Below are positions 36,325 through 44,729 of a stretch of 64,000 bases of DNA, one piece after another (position 1 is the first letter of the stretch; each line of letters starts with the position of its first letter). The stretch spans positions 1,116,001-1,180,000 of the forward strand of contig JAOTRX010000002.1 of NCBI GenBank assembly GCA_030247675.1, read 5' to 3'. The DNA is from Desulforhopalus sp. (GTDB lineage Bacteria > Desulfobacterota > Desulfobulbia > Desulfobulbales > Desulfocapsaceae). Position numbers and translations under genes: made by a program. The notes beneath the pieces are model-generated. The model made no database searches. It worked only from the letters and a program-made list of their open reading frames with translations, and had not been told where the DNA came from.

Positions 36325-37133
36325 TGCGCTGGATTTGTAAAGACGATATTGAACAGTGCTTAACGCAGGCCTGGCGTGAAACGGCGGCCCAAGCCAAAGC
36401 TGAACTCATTGCCGCACCCGATCAAGAAGCCAGAAAAGCGATATTGAAGAGAATTGCATCATCTGACGTTTGGCGGGATTTTTATAAACTTTTACCGGAA
36501 GCACTTAAAAAGAAATGCTGGTATTGCGAAGCTGAAGATATTCGTGCTGACATGCCTGTTGATCACTTCCGCCCTAAGAACAAGGTAGAAGAAGCACCTG
36601 AACACGACGGCTATTGGTGGCTTGCTTTCGATTGGGAAAACTATCGCTGCGCTTGTACCTTCTGCAATAGCCGCAGAAATTTTGAGGAAACTCAAGGTGG
36701 TAAGGCGTGCCGGTTCCCATTGGAAAATCCAGAATTACGGGCCGTTACACCAGCAGATGAAGAAAAGCTTCGTCTTGAACGCCCAAGCTTTCTCGATCCG
36801 TTTAATCCAGACGACGAGAAGCTTTTGTGGTTTGATAATGACGGTAGGCCCATACCTAAGCCCGAAGCTAATGTAGAGCAAACCCGAAAAGTCGAGAATT
36901 CAATTGATATATTTCATCTGCAAGAAACTCGTATAGTTCGAGCCAGAAACAAGATTCGACTTGAAGTTGAAAAACAGGTCAAGAAAATCAGAAATAATGA
37001 TGATGTACAGAACGCAAAAATGGAATTGCGAAGAATGGTCAGGGATACCGAAAAACTTTCTCGTGCCTCAGTCATTTATTTGCGCGCGCACAGAGAACTT
37101 CCTGAAGTAAAAGAAATTTTAAGCTTGGATTGA
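36324..37133 (+). CDS. HNH endonuclease, PtuB-like
   Basis: A 269-residue protein with an HNH core: a CWYC pair at 65-68, Asp80-His81 (VDHFRPKN), then Asn106 (WENYRC) and a second Cys pair (CTFCNSRR). The pattern resembles TIGR02646-type HNH proteins that partner with ATPases in Septu or retron systems. I chose ATG 36324, which overlaps the ATPase stop as TGATG and has AGGAGG seven bases upstream; the TTG one codon earlier is unlikely. The ATPase presumably controls this nuclease. The C-terminal 100 residues are helical and basic. Confidence 0.8.
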   Translation: MRWICKDDIEQCLTQAWRETAAQAKAELIAAPDQEARKAILKRIASSDVWRDFYKLLPEALKKKCWYCEAEDIRADMPVDHFRPKNKVEEAPEHDGYWWLAFDWENYRCACTFCNSRRNFEETQGGKACRFPLENPELRAVTPADEEKLRLERPSFLDPFNPDDEKLLWFDNDGRPIPKPEANVEQTRKVENSIDIFHLQETRIVRARNKIRLEVEKQVKKIRNNDDVQNAKMELRRMVRDTEKLSRASVIYLRAHRELPEVKEILSLD

Positions 37134-37234
37134 TTGCCACTGGGGGCTTCCGGCCATACCGGGAAACAGAGCATTGAGGACCGCTATTTTCGTTTTCTTG
37201 GTTCGTAATAGAGGCTTGCAGGAGTAAGGTACCC

Positions 37235-38452
37235 ATGGCTGCCAATCCCCAGAGTTTTTTTCGTTTCGCTGCCCGATATTACCCGCTCCTGTTGGATCTC
37301 TTCTACCGCCGCGAGGGTTTTACTGAGGCCGATTTACGGAACCTGATTGAAGGCATTGCCTCCGAGGGTGATCCTGGCCCGATGACGGTGATCGATCAAC
37401 TGCTTTCTTTCAGCATCATCGAGCCCATTCCTGATGCTACTGCCACCTTTGAGCTTACCGCGCCGGTTCAGAATCTTCTCTCCTTTCTCCTGCGCGAGCA
37501 CCGCCTCACGTCCACCAAGGTACTCCAAGTCTACCTGACTGATCTGGGGGAACTGCGTGAGGAGCTCGATGGCGCCGCCCGTCAGAATCTCGGGCATCAG
37601 GCTGCCCGGGCGCTGAACGACATCTCGCAGCTGATTGAGCGGATTCGTCAAGACTCGCATAGCAACCGTGAAGCGATTATCGGTGAGGTGATCAAGCTGA
37701 AGTCCAACCGTGATCGGCGTACTACCCGAGAACGGTTTGCCATAATTAACCACTTGTGGAGTCGTTATCTGGAGCCGCTGCGCGATCTTATCGATGTGAA
37801 AAAAGCGATGGATGCAAGTCTCGATGATTTAGACCGCAGCCTGACCGTAAATGGCAGGACATTCGCCCTTGATGGAGCGCTGGCCCGCGAGTTTTCACGC
37901 TGCAAGGCCCGGCTGCTTCGTCTGCGACGTGAGATGACCGAGGATTTTTATGAGTCGATGCGCGAGGTGGAACCGCTCTATATCTCCTTAAAGAAGGAGA
38001 GCGAGTTGGTCCGTGGCGCCTCTCTTGCCCTGGAACAGTTGGACCGATCAGGGCTTGCCGGTCTGCATCTCCAGGAAATGATGGCGATACCTGTCTGGCG
38101 GATCGAAGGTACTTTTTCTGATACCTCTCTTGAAGCGTATCTCCACGGGATCAAAGGCTACCAACCGGGGATCTCCGCTCCTCTTACTGAGACCGGGAAA
38201 ATAACCAGACCTGAATTCATCCTTCCGTCCGAATTGTATACCCGGTTGGAAGCGGCCCTGCCGGTTGACGACCTACTCGCCTGGCTGCTGGAACACTACC
38301 CTAAGATTGGGCTTGGCGAACTGGTACGGGCCTATGGACGAGTTTTTATGCGTGATCTGGGCTCGGTGCATTTTGGTGAGGAAGAACGTCGTTATTCCCT
38401 GCCTGAGGCGACCTTGGTTGCCCGGCCCATGCGACTAGAGAGAATTTCATGA
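37235..38452 (+). CDS. jetA: Wadjet component JetA (MksF/kleisin-like)
   Basis: A 405-residue helical protein, first gene of a four-gene operon of SMC-like character. Its start (FFRFAARYYPLLLDLFYRREG) and winged-helix-like ends fit the kleisin subunit JetA, which bridges the JetC SMC dimer. AGGAG lies eight to twelve bases before the ATG. The stop overlaps jetB by 4 nt. In Wadjet the JetABC complex extrudes loops on small circular DNA and JetD cleaves it, so the system blocks plasmids. The assignment depends mainly on the operon. Confidence 0.8.
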   Translation: MAANPQSFFRFAARYYPLLLDLFYRREGFTEADLRNLIEGIASEGDPGPMTVIDQLLSFSIIEPIPDATATFELTAPVQNLLSFLLREHRLTSTKVLQVYLTDLGELREELDGAARQNLGHQAARALNDISQLIERIRQDSHSNREAIIGEVIKLKSNRDRRTTRERFAIINHLWSRYLEPLRDLIDVKKAMDASLDDLDRSLTVNGRTFALDGALAREFSRCKARLLRLRREMTEDFYESMREVEPLYISLKKESELVRGASLALEQLDRSGLAGLHLQEMMAIPVWRIEGTFSDTSLEAYLHGIKGYQPGISAPLTETGKITRPEFILPSELYTRLEAALPVDDLLAWLLEHYPKIGLGELVRAYGRVFMRDLGSVHFGEEERRYSLPEATLVARPMRLERIS

Positions 38453-39000
38453 CTGACATCAGCCCCTTCCATCTGCCGCATCTCGGTGAAATCTTCGACG
38501 TCCTCCGGCGCGGTCGCCACCTATGTCCTGCGGACGGCCAGCTCTATTGGGCTTTGCGGGAGAATATCGATAATTATCAGGACCTCTTTCATCATCTCGG
38601 CTTCCGCTTGGTGGTGCATCAGCGGGATTTTTTCTATTTTCGCGGCAAAGACAGCCTCAGTCCCCAGGCTTCACGCATGGCGGTTTTCGTATTCATCCTC
38701 ATCGAGTCACTGGCCGACCAGGGCGAACCGGTGGTCGACACCCTCATGACCAGGACGTTTTCCATTCCGGATTTGCCCCATCTGAAAGGCGCCCGCTATC
38801 GCGCCTATTTGAAGGAGGCGGGTGCCTCCGACGAAGACGAACTGCGCGGGATTGTCCGGCAACTCGAGCGATTCGGCTTTATCCAGCGCCACACCGAGGA
38901 CAGCTTCACCTTTCGGACCCCGGCCTATCGCTTCTTCGACGTCTGTATCGAGATCCTCAACCGGGATGAAGCCCCGCCTGCAGAGGAGCAGACGTCATGA
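38449..39000 (+). CDS. jetB: Wadjet component JetB (MksE/kite-like)
   Basis: A 183-residue protein made mainly of winged-helix-like segments, including RQLERFGFIQRHTEDSFTFRTPAYRF at the C-terminal side. Size, position between jetA and jetC, and the 4-nt overlaps on both sides match JetB, the kite subunit that binds the kleisin. No enzymatic motif is present or expected. Confidence 0.8.
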   Translation: MTDISPFHLPHLGEIFDVLRRGRHLCPADGQLYWALRENIDNYQDLFHHLGFRLVVHQRDFFYFRGKDSLSPQASRMAVFVFILIESLADQGEPVVDTLMTRTFSIPDLPHLKGARYRAYLKEAGASDEDELRGIVRQLERFGFIQRHTEDSFTFRTPAYRFFDVCIEILNRDEAPPAEEQTS

Positions 39001-41702
39001 ATATCGTCGGTCCGTCACGCATGGTTCTGCTGCGCGCAGGGAAATATGATTATGGCGAAGTCGAGCTGATTAATCCGCTGCATCTGGTGGGGCCCAATAA
39101 TATCGGCAAGACCTCGCTCATTGCCGTGCTGCAGTTTCTCTACATCGACGACCAGCGCAACATGCATTTCTCTCGGGAGATGGCGGAGACCAGAAAATAT
39201 TACTTCCCCGATCAGAACAGCTACATCCTGTTCGAGTGTCTGACGCCGGGCGGTTATTACGTCGTCGGCGTGCAGGGCCTTGGTCCCATTCGCAGTTATG
39301 AGTTTCAGCGTTTTGCCTATCAGGGGCAATATGATCAGGACGATTACCTTGATGAGGATCGACGCATTCGAACGTCGGAGGAGGTGCGCCTTCGTTTGGC
39401 CGCCAAGGATTTTCACCTGCTTGAACCACGCCAGCTCCGGGCCTCCCTGACCGGCATCGGCGACAACCGCGGGGTGAATCTGGGGCTCGTACCGATCCGG
39501 CAGCGGGATCACTACGAACGTTTCCGGGCGGTCTTCGGCAATCTGCTTCGCCTGGCGCATCTGCGTCAGGACGAACTAAAGCAGTTCTTGCTCGAAATTA
39601 ACCAGGGAGAATTCCAGCAACGCACCATAGACCTGGAGACCGGCTATTCGAGCCAGTACCGAAAGGTCCGCGGCGAGGCCGAAGGTTTACGTGAGCTTAG
39701 GGCAATTGTCGAAGATGTCCGTCGTGTTTTGGGGCTCGCGGCCGAACGAGACGGCTTACGGCGGCTGCTTCCTGGGCTCTGGCAGGCGGTGCGGACCCAG
39801 TACGGGAAAATCGAGTCGGAAATACTGCAGCACCGACAGAAAATAGCCGAGCATCTTGTCCGATTGGCCGAAGAGGAAGGCGGCCTTGCCGAGAGTATAA
39901 AGAGCTGCCGGGAAGAATGTGACGGCCTGCTGCGGGAGCTTGGCAAAATTTCCAGAGAAATTGAAATTCATGAGAAGGAGAGGGAGGAGTTTAAGGACTT
40001 CCTGGTCGATTTCGAAAAAAGCCGGGAAAATGATCTGGATATGAAGATAGAGCGGTTGAGCGCATCCCTTGGCCAGGCTGTTGACGTTTCCGTGGAGCAG
40101 GCGCAGGCTCAGGTGAGGCGGATGGAGCGGGAACTGACCGGTCTGCGGCGCCGACTCGAGCAGTTTTCCCGCAATGTTGCTGCCGATTTGCTTCCCCGGC
40201 TGTCGCAAATCGAGGCAGATCAGCTCTTCCGCTTGATAAATCCGGAGATTCTCGGGCTCGCGCGGGAAGAGAATGGCTTTTCAATCAAGGACGAGGAAAA
40301 ATTTGCCGGGACACTTGCCCGTTTCGTCGGGCGTATTGTCGAAGGGGTATATGAAGACGAGCTGACGCGGGTTCTGCTTGCGGGCTTAAGTGCACCCGAT
40401 TTGGGGGCCTATCGTGATGCCGAGACTCTCGATCGGCGTATAGCCGAACAGGAGGGGCTGCTTAAGAGGGAGCGGCGGATTCTGGCAGCAGCGGAAAACA
40501 GCGAGAAGATCCGCCACGAAAAAGCCCAGTTGCAGCAGGAATTTAATCGAATCGCCGACCGGCTGCGTCGTTATTTCGAGTACCAGGAGCGGTTGCCCGC
40601 CATTGCTCTGCGCACCAAAGAGAAGAGCATCCTCGATAAACGAAAGGAACAACTGGAGAAGCAGTTGGCGAGCCTCGATCAAAGGCGTCTGGCGATAACC
40701 GATGAGAAACGAGGGGCTGCAGATCAAGGACGGGAGCTGGACTCACGTCGGGAAAGATTGCTGAGGAGATTGCAGAAACTTACCCGCCCCGACGCCTCCT
40801 GGCCTATGGAGCCATTTGCTGCGGAGGATGGGAATCTTGACGCCCTGCTCGAACTCTATGAACGAAAATTTGCAGAACATGGCGATTTCGCCCGCCGATT
40901 CGATGAGGAATTGCGCCGGATAGAGCAGCGAACCTATGGTAAATATTTAGGTGAGGGCGAGGCCGAGACACTCGCCAATCTGCAGGCGGAAATGGAGGCG
41001 CTGGACGAACGGGAAATGGCGGTACAGGAACTCTGGAAGAGTCTAGCCGCCGGCCTGCAGAGCGCTTTCAAGGGATTGAATCGGGATCTACAAACTCTGC
41101 ATATGCGCATCGATGAACTCAATCGTCGCCTTAGCCGCGTTTCTATCTCCAATCTGTCACGGTTACGACTGATTCTTCGAGAGCATGCCGAATGGACCCG
41201 AAGGATCAAAACTGTGGTTGAGGTGGAAGCCATGCCTTTGTTCTTCGACCGAAGTGTCGTCAGCGAAGCGCAAAACCAGCTTGGTGAATTGCTTAAGCAA
41301 CACCGGCGAGTGGAACTCAGCGATCTCTTCGATTTACATTTCGAGGTTACCAGCGCCGATGGTCAGACCCGGCATTATCCGCATCTCGATTCCATCGAAT
41401 CGAACGGGACTACCATCACTATAAAGGTGTTGATCAATCTCATCCTGCTGAAAGGATTGCTTGGCGACAAGGAGGTCTCCATCCCATTCTATCTCGATGA
41501 AGCTTCAAGCCTTGATCGAGAGAACTTGGCGGCGATCGTCCAGGAGGCCCGAAAAATGGGCTTCGTCGCGGTTCTAGCCAGCCCCGAGGCAATGGAGGCC
41601 GCCGATTCCCTCTATTTCCTGCGGGAAAAGGGTGGCCGGATCATGCTCGATCCGAAAACGTCGCTATTGCGCATTGAAAGGAGTGTGGGCGATGGCGGTT
41701 GA
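38997..41702 (+). CDS. jetC: Wadjet component JetC (MksB/SMC-like ATPase)
   Basis: A 901-residue SMC-like ATPase. Walker A is GPNNIGKT with Lys38, and Walker B is FYLDEASSLD with Asp834-Glu835, with about 500 residues of heptad-rich coiled coil between (roughly 240-720), broken by a short hinge-like region. It is somewhat shorter than many JetC proteins, so the coiled coil is compact. It should power DNA loop extrusion with JetA and JetB. The start overlaps jetB by 4 nt and the end overlaps jetD by 11 nt. Confidence 0.87.
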   Translation: MNIVGPSRMVLLRAGKYDYGEVELINPLHLVGPNNIGKTSLIAVLQFLYIDDQRNMHFSREMAETRKYYFPDQNSYILFECLTPGGYYVVGVQGLGPIRSYEFQRFAYQGQYDQDDYLDEDRRIRTSEEVRLRLAAKDFHLLEPRQLRASLTGIGDNRGVNLGLVPIRQRDHYERFRAVFGNLLRLAHLRQDELKQFLLEINQGEFQQRTIDLETGYSSQYRKVRGEAEGLRELRAIVEDVRRVLGLAAERDGLRRLLPGLWQAVRTQYGKIESEILQHRQKIAEHLVRLAEEEGGLAESIKSCREECDGLLRELGKISREIEIHEKEREEFKDFLVDFEKSRENDLDMKIERLSASLGQAVDVSVEQAQAQVRRMERELTGLRRRLEQFSRNVAADLLPRLSQIEADQLFRLINPEILGLAREENGFSIKDEEKFAGTLARFVGRIVEGVYEDELTRVLLAGLSAPDLGAYRDAETLDRRIAEQEGLLKRERRILAAAENSEKIRHEKAQLQQEFNRIADRLRRYFEYQERLPAIALRTKEKSILDKRKEQLEKQLASLDQRRLAITDEKRGAADQGRELDSRRERLLRRLQKLTRPDASWPMEPFAAEDGNLDALLELYERKFAEHGDFARRFDEELRRIEQRTYGKYLGEGEAETLANLQAEMEALDEREMAVQELWKSLAAGLQSAFKGLNRDLQTLHMRIDELNRRLSRVSISNLSRLRLILREHAEWTRRIKTVVEVEAMPLFFDRSVVSEAQNQLGELLKQHRRVELSDLFDLHFEVTSADGQTRHYPHLDSIESNGTTITIKVLINLILLKGLLGDKEVSIPFYLDEASSLDRENLAAIVQEARKMGFVAVLASPEAMEAADSLYFLREKGGRIMLDPKTSLLRIERSVGDGG

Positions 41703-42534
41703 CGCTCTGGCAGATAAACTTCTATTGCTGGTTGCGGAAGGCAGTCTCGCCGCAAGCCGTTTGACTGACAGGGATCGCACCCGTCTGCAGTCTCTTTTTG
41801 ATACCAGAGTCTTGGCGATGGAGCGAGGGGGTGCCGGAAAAAAGGTGGTAGTGAAAAACCAGGATGTTCTTGATGCGTTTGTGCTGCGAAGCTATCCTTC
41901 CGGTTTGCAAGGAAGCAGTGAAAGCCTCCCGCCGAGGAGCCGAGCTGTTTCTGAACTACGGGATTCAAAGAAGGCCCGAGAGACTGGTCCGCTCACAGTG
42001 TTACTCCGAGGCTTTAACAATTGCGAACTTCGTGCCGGTGAAGATTTGTTGGCGGTGGCACACTGGACAGAACTTGCCGGAGTTGCCGCCTTGTGCCTCG
42101 ATGGCAGGCAATGGGAGTTTACCGGAGTAATGGCTATAGTTGAAAATCTGGAGGTTTTCTGGAATTTCGAAAAGCTCGAAACAGGTGCTCAGCTGGCAGT
42201 TTATGCGCAAGGGCGATTGAGCGGTAGGATCCTGAACTGGCTTTCCTCTCCGGCGATGGCTCATGCACTGATTATTCATTGCGGGGATTATGATCCGGTC
42301 GGACTTGATGAATATCTGCGTTTGAGAATCGCTTGTGCTGACCGCGCAAAACTCTATCTGCCATCCAGCTTGGAGGATCTCATGTCACGATACGGTAAAA
42401 AAGATCTTCTATCAGGTAGCAATGCTGAAATTCTGGTCCGGCTCAGAAAAACTGAAGACCAAGAGGTTCGTCGGGTTGTGGAACTGATAGATCGGTATGG
42501 CGTTGGTCTGGAGCAGGAGGTGTTGCTACTATAA
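41692..42534 (+). CDS. jetD: Wadjet nuclease subunit JetD (Toprim, MksG-like)
   Basis: A 280-residue protein with a Toprim-type metal site: an acidic Glu in AIVENLEVF and the Asp199-x-Asp201 pair in HCGDYDPVGLDEY. This matches JetD, a relative of topoisomerase VI A subunits that cuts the DNA processed by JetABC. I chose ATG 41692 because AAAGGAG lies about eight bases before it; the frame is open further upstream inside jetC but no ribosome-binding site supports that. It is shorter than many JetD proteins. It is the last cargo gene before the element's right end. Confidence 0.8.
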   Translation: MAVDALADKLLLLVAEGSLAASRLTDRDRTRLQSLFDTRVLAMERGGAGKKVVVKNQDVLDAFVLRSYPSGLQGSSESLPPRSRAVSELRDSKKARETGPLTVLLRGFNNCELRAGEDLLAVAHWTELAGVAALCLDGRQWEFTGVMAIVENLEVFWNFEKLETGAQLAVYAQGRLSGRILNWLSSPAMAHALIIHCGDYDPVGLDEYLRLRIACADRAKLYLPSSLEDLMSRYGKKDLLSGSNAEILVRLRKTEDQEVRRVVELIDRYGVGLEQEVLLL

Positions 42535-42580
42535 GTTTCTGTATCCACAGATCTTAAAATTTTGAGCAAGAATAGGAAAC

Positions 42581-42603
42581 TGACGGTATTTATGGCGGTA
42601 TTT
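42581..42603 (+). repeat. Element-end repeat, copy 2 (putative arm site)
   Basis: Identical over 23 bases to 15042-15064. It lies 79-80 nt before the RNA-gene-like core at 42661, the same spacing as at copy 3. It follows jetD by about 46 nt. Confidence 0.65.
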
Positions 42604-42660
42604 TTCTATTTACTATAAATAAAACGTTTAAATAACAATAAGTTATGAAAACTGTTTGAT

Positions 42661-42677
42661 GGACGCCGCCTCCACCA
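42661..42677 (+). other. Putative attachment core between islands (tmRNA/tRNA-like 3' end)
   Basis: GGACGCCGCCTCCACCA resembles the acceptor 3' end of a tmRNA gene. A near-identical copy lacking one C is at 47925-47940. No T-arm or other part of an RNA gene precedes it, so it is a duplicated gene end left by integration rather than a working gene. Confidence 0.6.
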
Positions 42678-42680
42678 GAT

Positions 42681-42728
42681 AAATAGCCGAAATTATTGAG
42701 ATTATATCTCTTTGGTTTCGGCTATTTT
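42681..42728. terminator. Terminator after attachment core, between convergent genes
   Basis: AAATAGCCGAAA (42681-42692) pairs perfectly with TTTCGGCTATTT (42716-42727), with T-rich sequence after it and A residues before. It can serve both the left side and the minus-strand protease gene that ends at 42756. Confidence 0.75.
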
Positions 42729-42755
42729 CTTTCCCAGTTTATTGCTAGCCATTGC

Positions 42756-43220
42756 TTAATCTATTCCAAAATATAATCTGCCTTGATGGTCAATTGTTGG
42801 ATCGCAAGCCCATCTTATCTTATCAAGCATTGCTGTGAAACCTATCACGATAGGGCCATTCCAGTCAGGGATGACCAGTACATTAGATTCAAAAATAATA
42901 TCCTCTCCGTCATCTGCCAGGAATCTTATATTGCATAAATGAAGTACACCAGTATTTTTACCATGTCTCGACACTTGCGAAATTTCTGTGTCTAGTGAAA
43001 AAAAACAATCAGGATAACTCTCAGCGATTGACTGTGGAATAACTGACCACCTAGCGCCAGTATCAAATAAGGCGTAATGCTTTTCAGGACGATCGCCAAA
43101 GGAGCACTTGATGCTTACAATCAATTTGTGTCCTCTGTCATTCATGTCAGTTAATAAACTTGTAGAGCCAGAACTCCATTGAAGGTATGCATCAGCACTT
43201 CTCTTATAAAGAAATGTCAT
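42756..43220 (-). CDS. Retropepsin-like aspartic protease, third gene of unknown module
   Basis: A 154-residue protein with one aspartic-protease half: ALFDTGARWSVIP with the Asp53-Thr54-Gly55 triad, and a later hydrophobic-Gly element (PIVIGFTAML) that completes the retropepsin-type fold. A single copy of the motif means the enzyme would work as a homodimer. There is no signal peptide. The start overlaps the previous gene's stop as ATGA, so it is coupled to the 182-residue protein. AT-rich like its neighbours. Its substrate is unknown. Processing one of its operon partners is one possibility. Confidence 0.65.
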   Translation of the reverse strand: MTFLYKRSADAYLQWSSGSTSLLTDMNDRGHKLIVSIKCSFGDRPEKHYALFDTGARWSVIPQSIAESYPDCFFSLDTEISQVSRHGKNTGVLHLCNIRFLADDGEDIIFESNVLVIPDWNGPIVIGFTAMLDKIRWACDPTIDHQGRLYFGID

Positions 43221-43765
43221 AATTTAAGAAAGGTAAGCTGATCGCTTTTATTATAATGTTCTAATTCCTTTTTTAATTCCCTAAGATCTTGATTGGAAGC
43301 AATTATCTCTCCTGATTTGATTGCTATCCATTGTGCTGCATACTGACTTCGTAAGTTATTTATAACCTTTGCATCGTTACTAATTTCATTCTTTTCGAGA
43401 GTAGCTTTAGCTTTTCCCCTTGCAGGAGGTTTCGAGAAAGCTTTTCTCCATTTATCTAGAAGCGAAGAGGAATAACCGCAATATTTTTCAAGTGTATTTC
43501 TTGTTTCAGAAATATTGCCTTCACTTATCAGTCGATAGATTAATCTTTCTAGCGCAATAATGTCGTAAGAAATTTTTTTATTTGCCGCATTGTTTTCAAG
43601 CCTTTCCATTTTTACGCTGGATACACTGTTTGATGCTTCAAATATTGAAGCATTAGTAGTATCTAAACGAAAACAATTGATATTTTCTAATAATTTCTTT
43701 GGCTGCTCAGAGTTACTAATTGTTGAATATCGTTCTGTGTTATTATCAAGTAATATTGATTTCAT
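43217..43765 (-). CDS. Hypothetical protein, second gene of unknown module
   Basis: A 182-residue AT-rich protein with no family I recognise. It overlaps the TIGR04255-like gene by 20 nt and the protease gene by 4 nt, so the three are almost certainly one operon. The sequence is mostly polar and helical (ALERLIYRLISEGNISETRN, SSLLDKWRKAFSKPPARGKA), with a basic loop that might contact nucleic acid or a partner. The N-terminal 40 residues look disordered. It could be a linker or a substrate of the protease. Confidence 0.55.
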   Translation of the reverse strand: MKSILLDNNTERYSTISNSEQPKKLLENINCFRLDTTNASIFEASNSVSSVKMERLENNAANKKISYDIIALERLIYRLISEGNISETRNTLEKYCGYSSSLLDKWRKAFSKPPARGKAKATLEKNEISNDAKVINNLRSQYAAQWIAIKSGEIIASNQDLRELKKELEHYNKSDQLTFLKL

Positions 43766-44549
43766 CTTTGAAACTCCTCATCAAAGAATCGCTAATTACT
43801 GCTTCGAATATGATCCTATGGTGATTGTGAGCATCTTTACACCATTCAATTATCTTTTCAGTAGAGATTTCGTTAAATACATTAACTTTTGATATAACTA
43901 TAAAATCAATTATATAAGCCTTTTTCCCATCGCTAATCCCTTGGTTTATTTGACAAACGATTTGCCCGTTTGGTTTGGTACAACCTACTTTAAATGCAAA
44001 TGATCCGGAAGGACATGTAGTGTCAATATTGGCGTCATTTATTAGTTTTTGAGGTAATGCAATATTTCCAATGTTTAATTTGTTATTGATAAATGAAATT
44101 ATGGACTCATTTTCGTCGGCTAGTATAGCATCTCTGTAACGGAGCTGAATGTCGATGAGTGGCAAACTAGTTATATGAAATGGGTAGGATTTCGCAAACA
44201 ACTCAATGCCAATTTTTAAATCGTTTATGAAGACATCCCAATCATATTCATAGCCATCTATATCGGTTTGATTTATTGCGAAAATGCCATCGCCAAGCTG
44301 GAATAACGGATAGCCGTTTGGTTTTTTCCTGTAGCGATATTTGATTAAATGTGGCAGAGGTGGCTGGTCTTTAAGGACTTCAATAGTGCCAAACCCAACA
44401 CCTTCAGCATGTAATTGAAATTTACCTGGCATTAGTGCCTGTTCTTCTTGAGAAAACTGAATATAGAACTCATTCTCTTTTTGCATGGTTTGTCCCCATT
44501 TCATTTCAAATATCACTTCTATGAGTGGGGCTTTATTAAGTTTAGACAT
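43746..44549 (-). CDS. TIGR04255 family protein, first gene of unknown module
   Basis: A 267-residue protein beginning MSKLNKAPLIEVIFEMKWG, the typical start of TIGR04255 family proteins, which are frequent in genomic islands and have no established biochemical role. The rest alternates strands and helices (LIDIQLRYRDAI, FAFKVGC, YIIDFIVISK), and the C-terminus has AHNHHRIIFEAVIS, also family-like. It is the promoter-proximal gene of a three-gene AT-rich operon. It lies next to a recombinase gene inside a small island, which suggests it is cargo selected for defence or competition, but this is inference. Confidence 0.65.
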   Translation of the reverse strand: MSKLNKAPLIEVIFEMKWGQTMQKENEFYIQFSQEEQALMPGKFQLHAEGVGFGTIEVLKDQPPLPHLIKYRYRKKPNGYPLFQLGDGIFAINQTDIDGYEYDWDVFINDLKIGIELFAKSYPFHITSLPLIDIQLRYRDAILADENESIISFINNKLNIGNIALPQKLINDANIDTTCPSGSFAFKVGCTKPNGQIVCQINQGISDGKKAYIIDFIVISKVNVFNEISTEKIIEWCKDAHNHHRIIFEAVISDSLMRSFKDEINIT

Positions 44550-44729
44550 GTTGTGTAATATATGTAGGGATCTTTAAGAACAAGCTATCTGGTAAAGAAT
44601 ACCATGTGTATAATTTGTTGTGATTTGATTGTCTTGAAGTGAGGTCTTTTTTCTAATTCACCTTATCACTAGGAAGAATACTAAGCAATGATTGGTTTAA
44701 GTCAAAAGGTGATAGATCTATTAGTTTCT

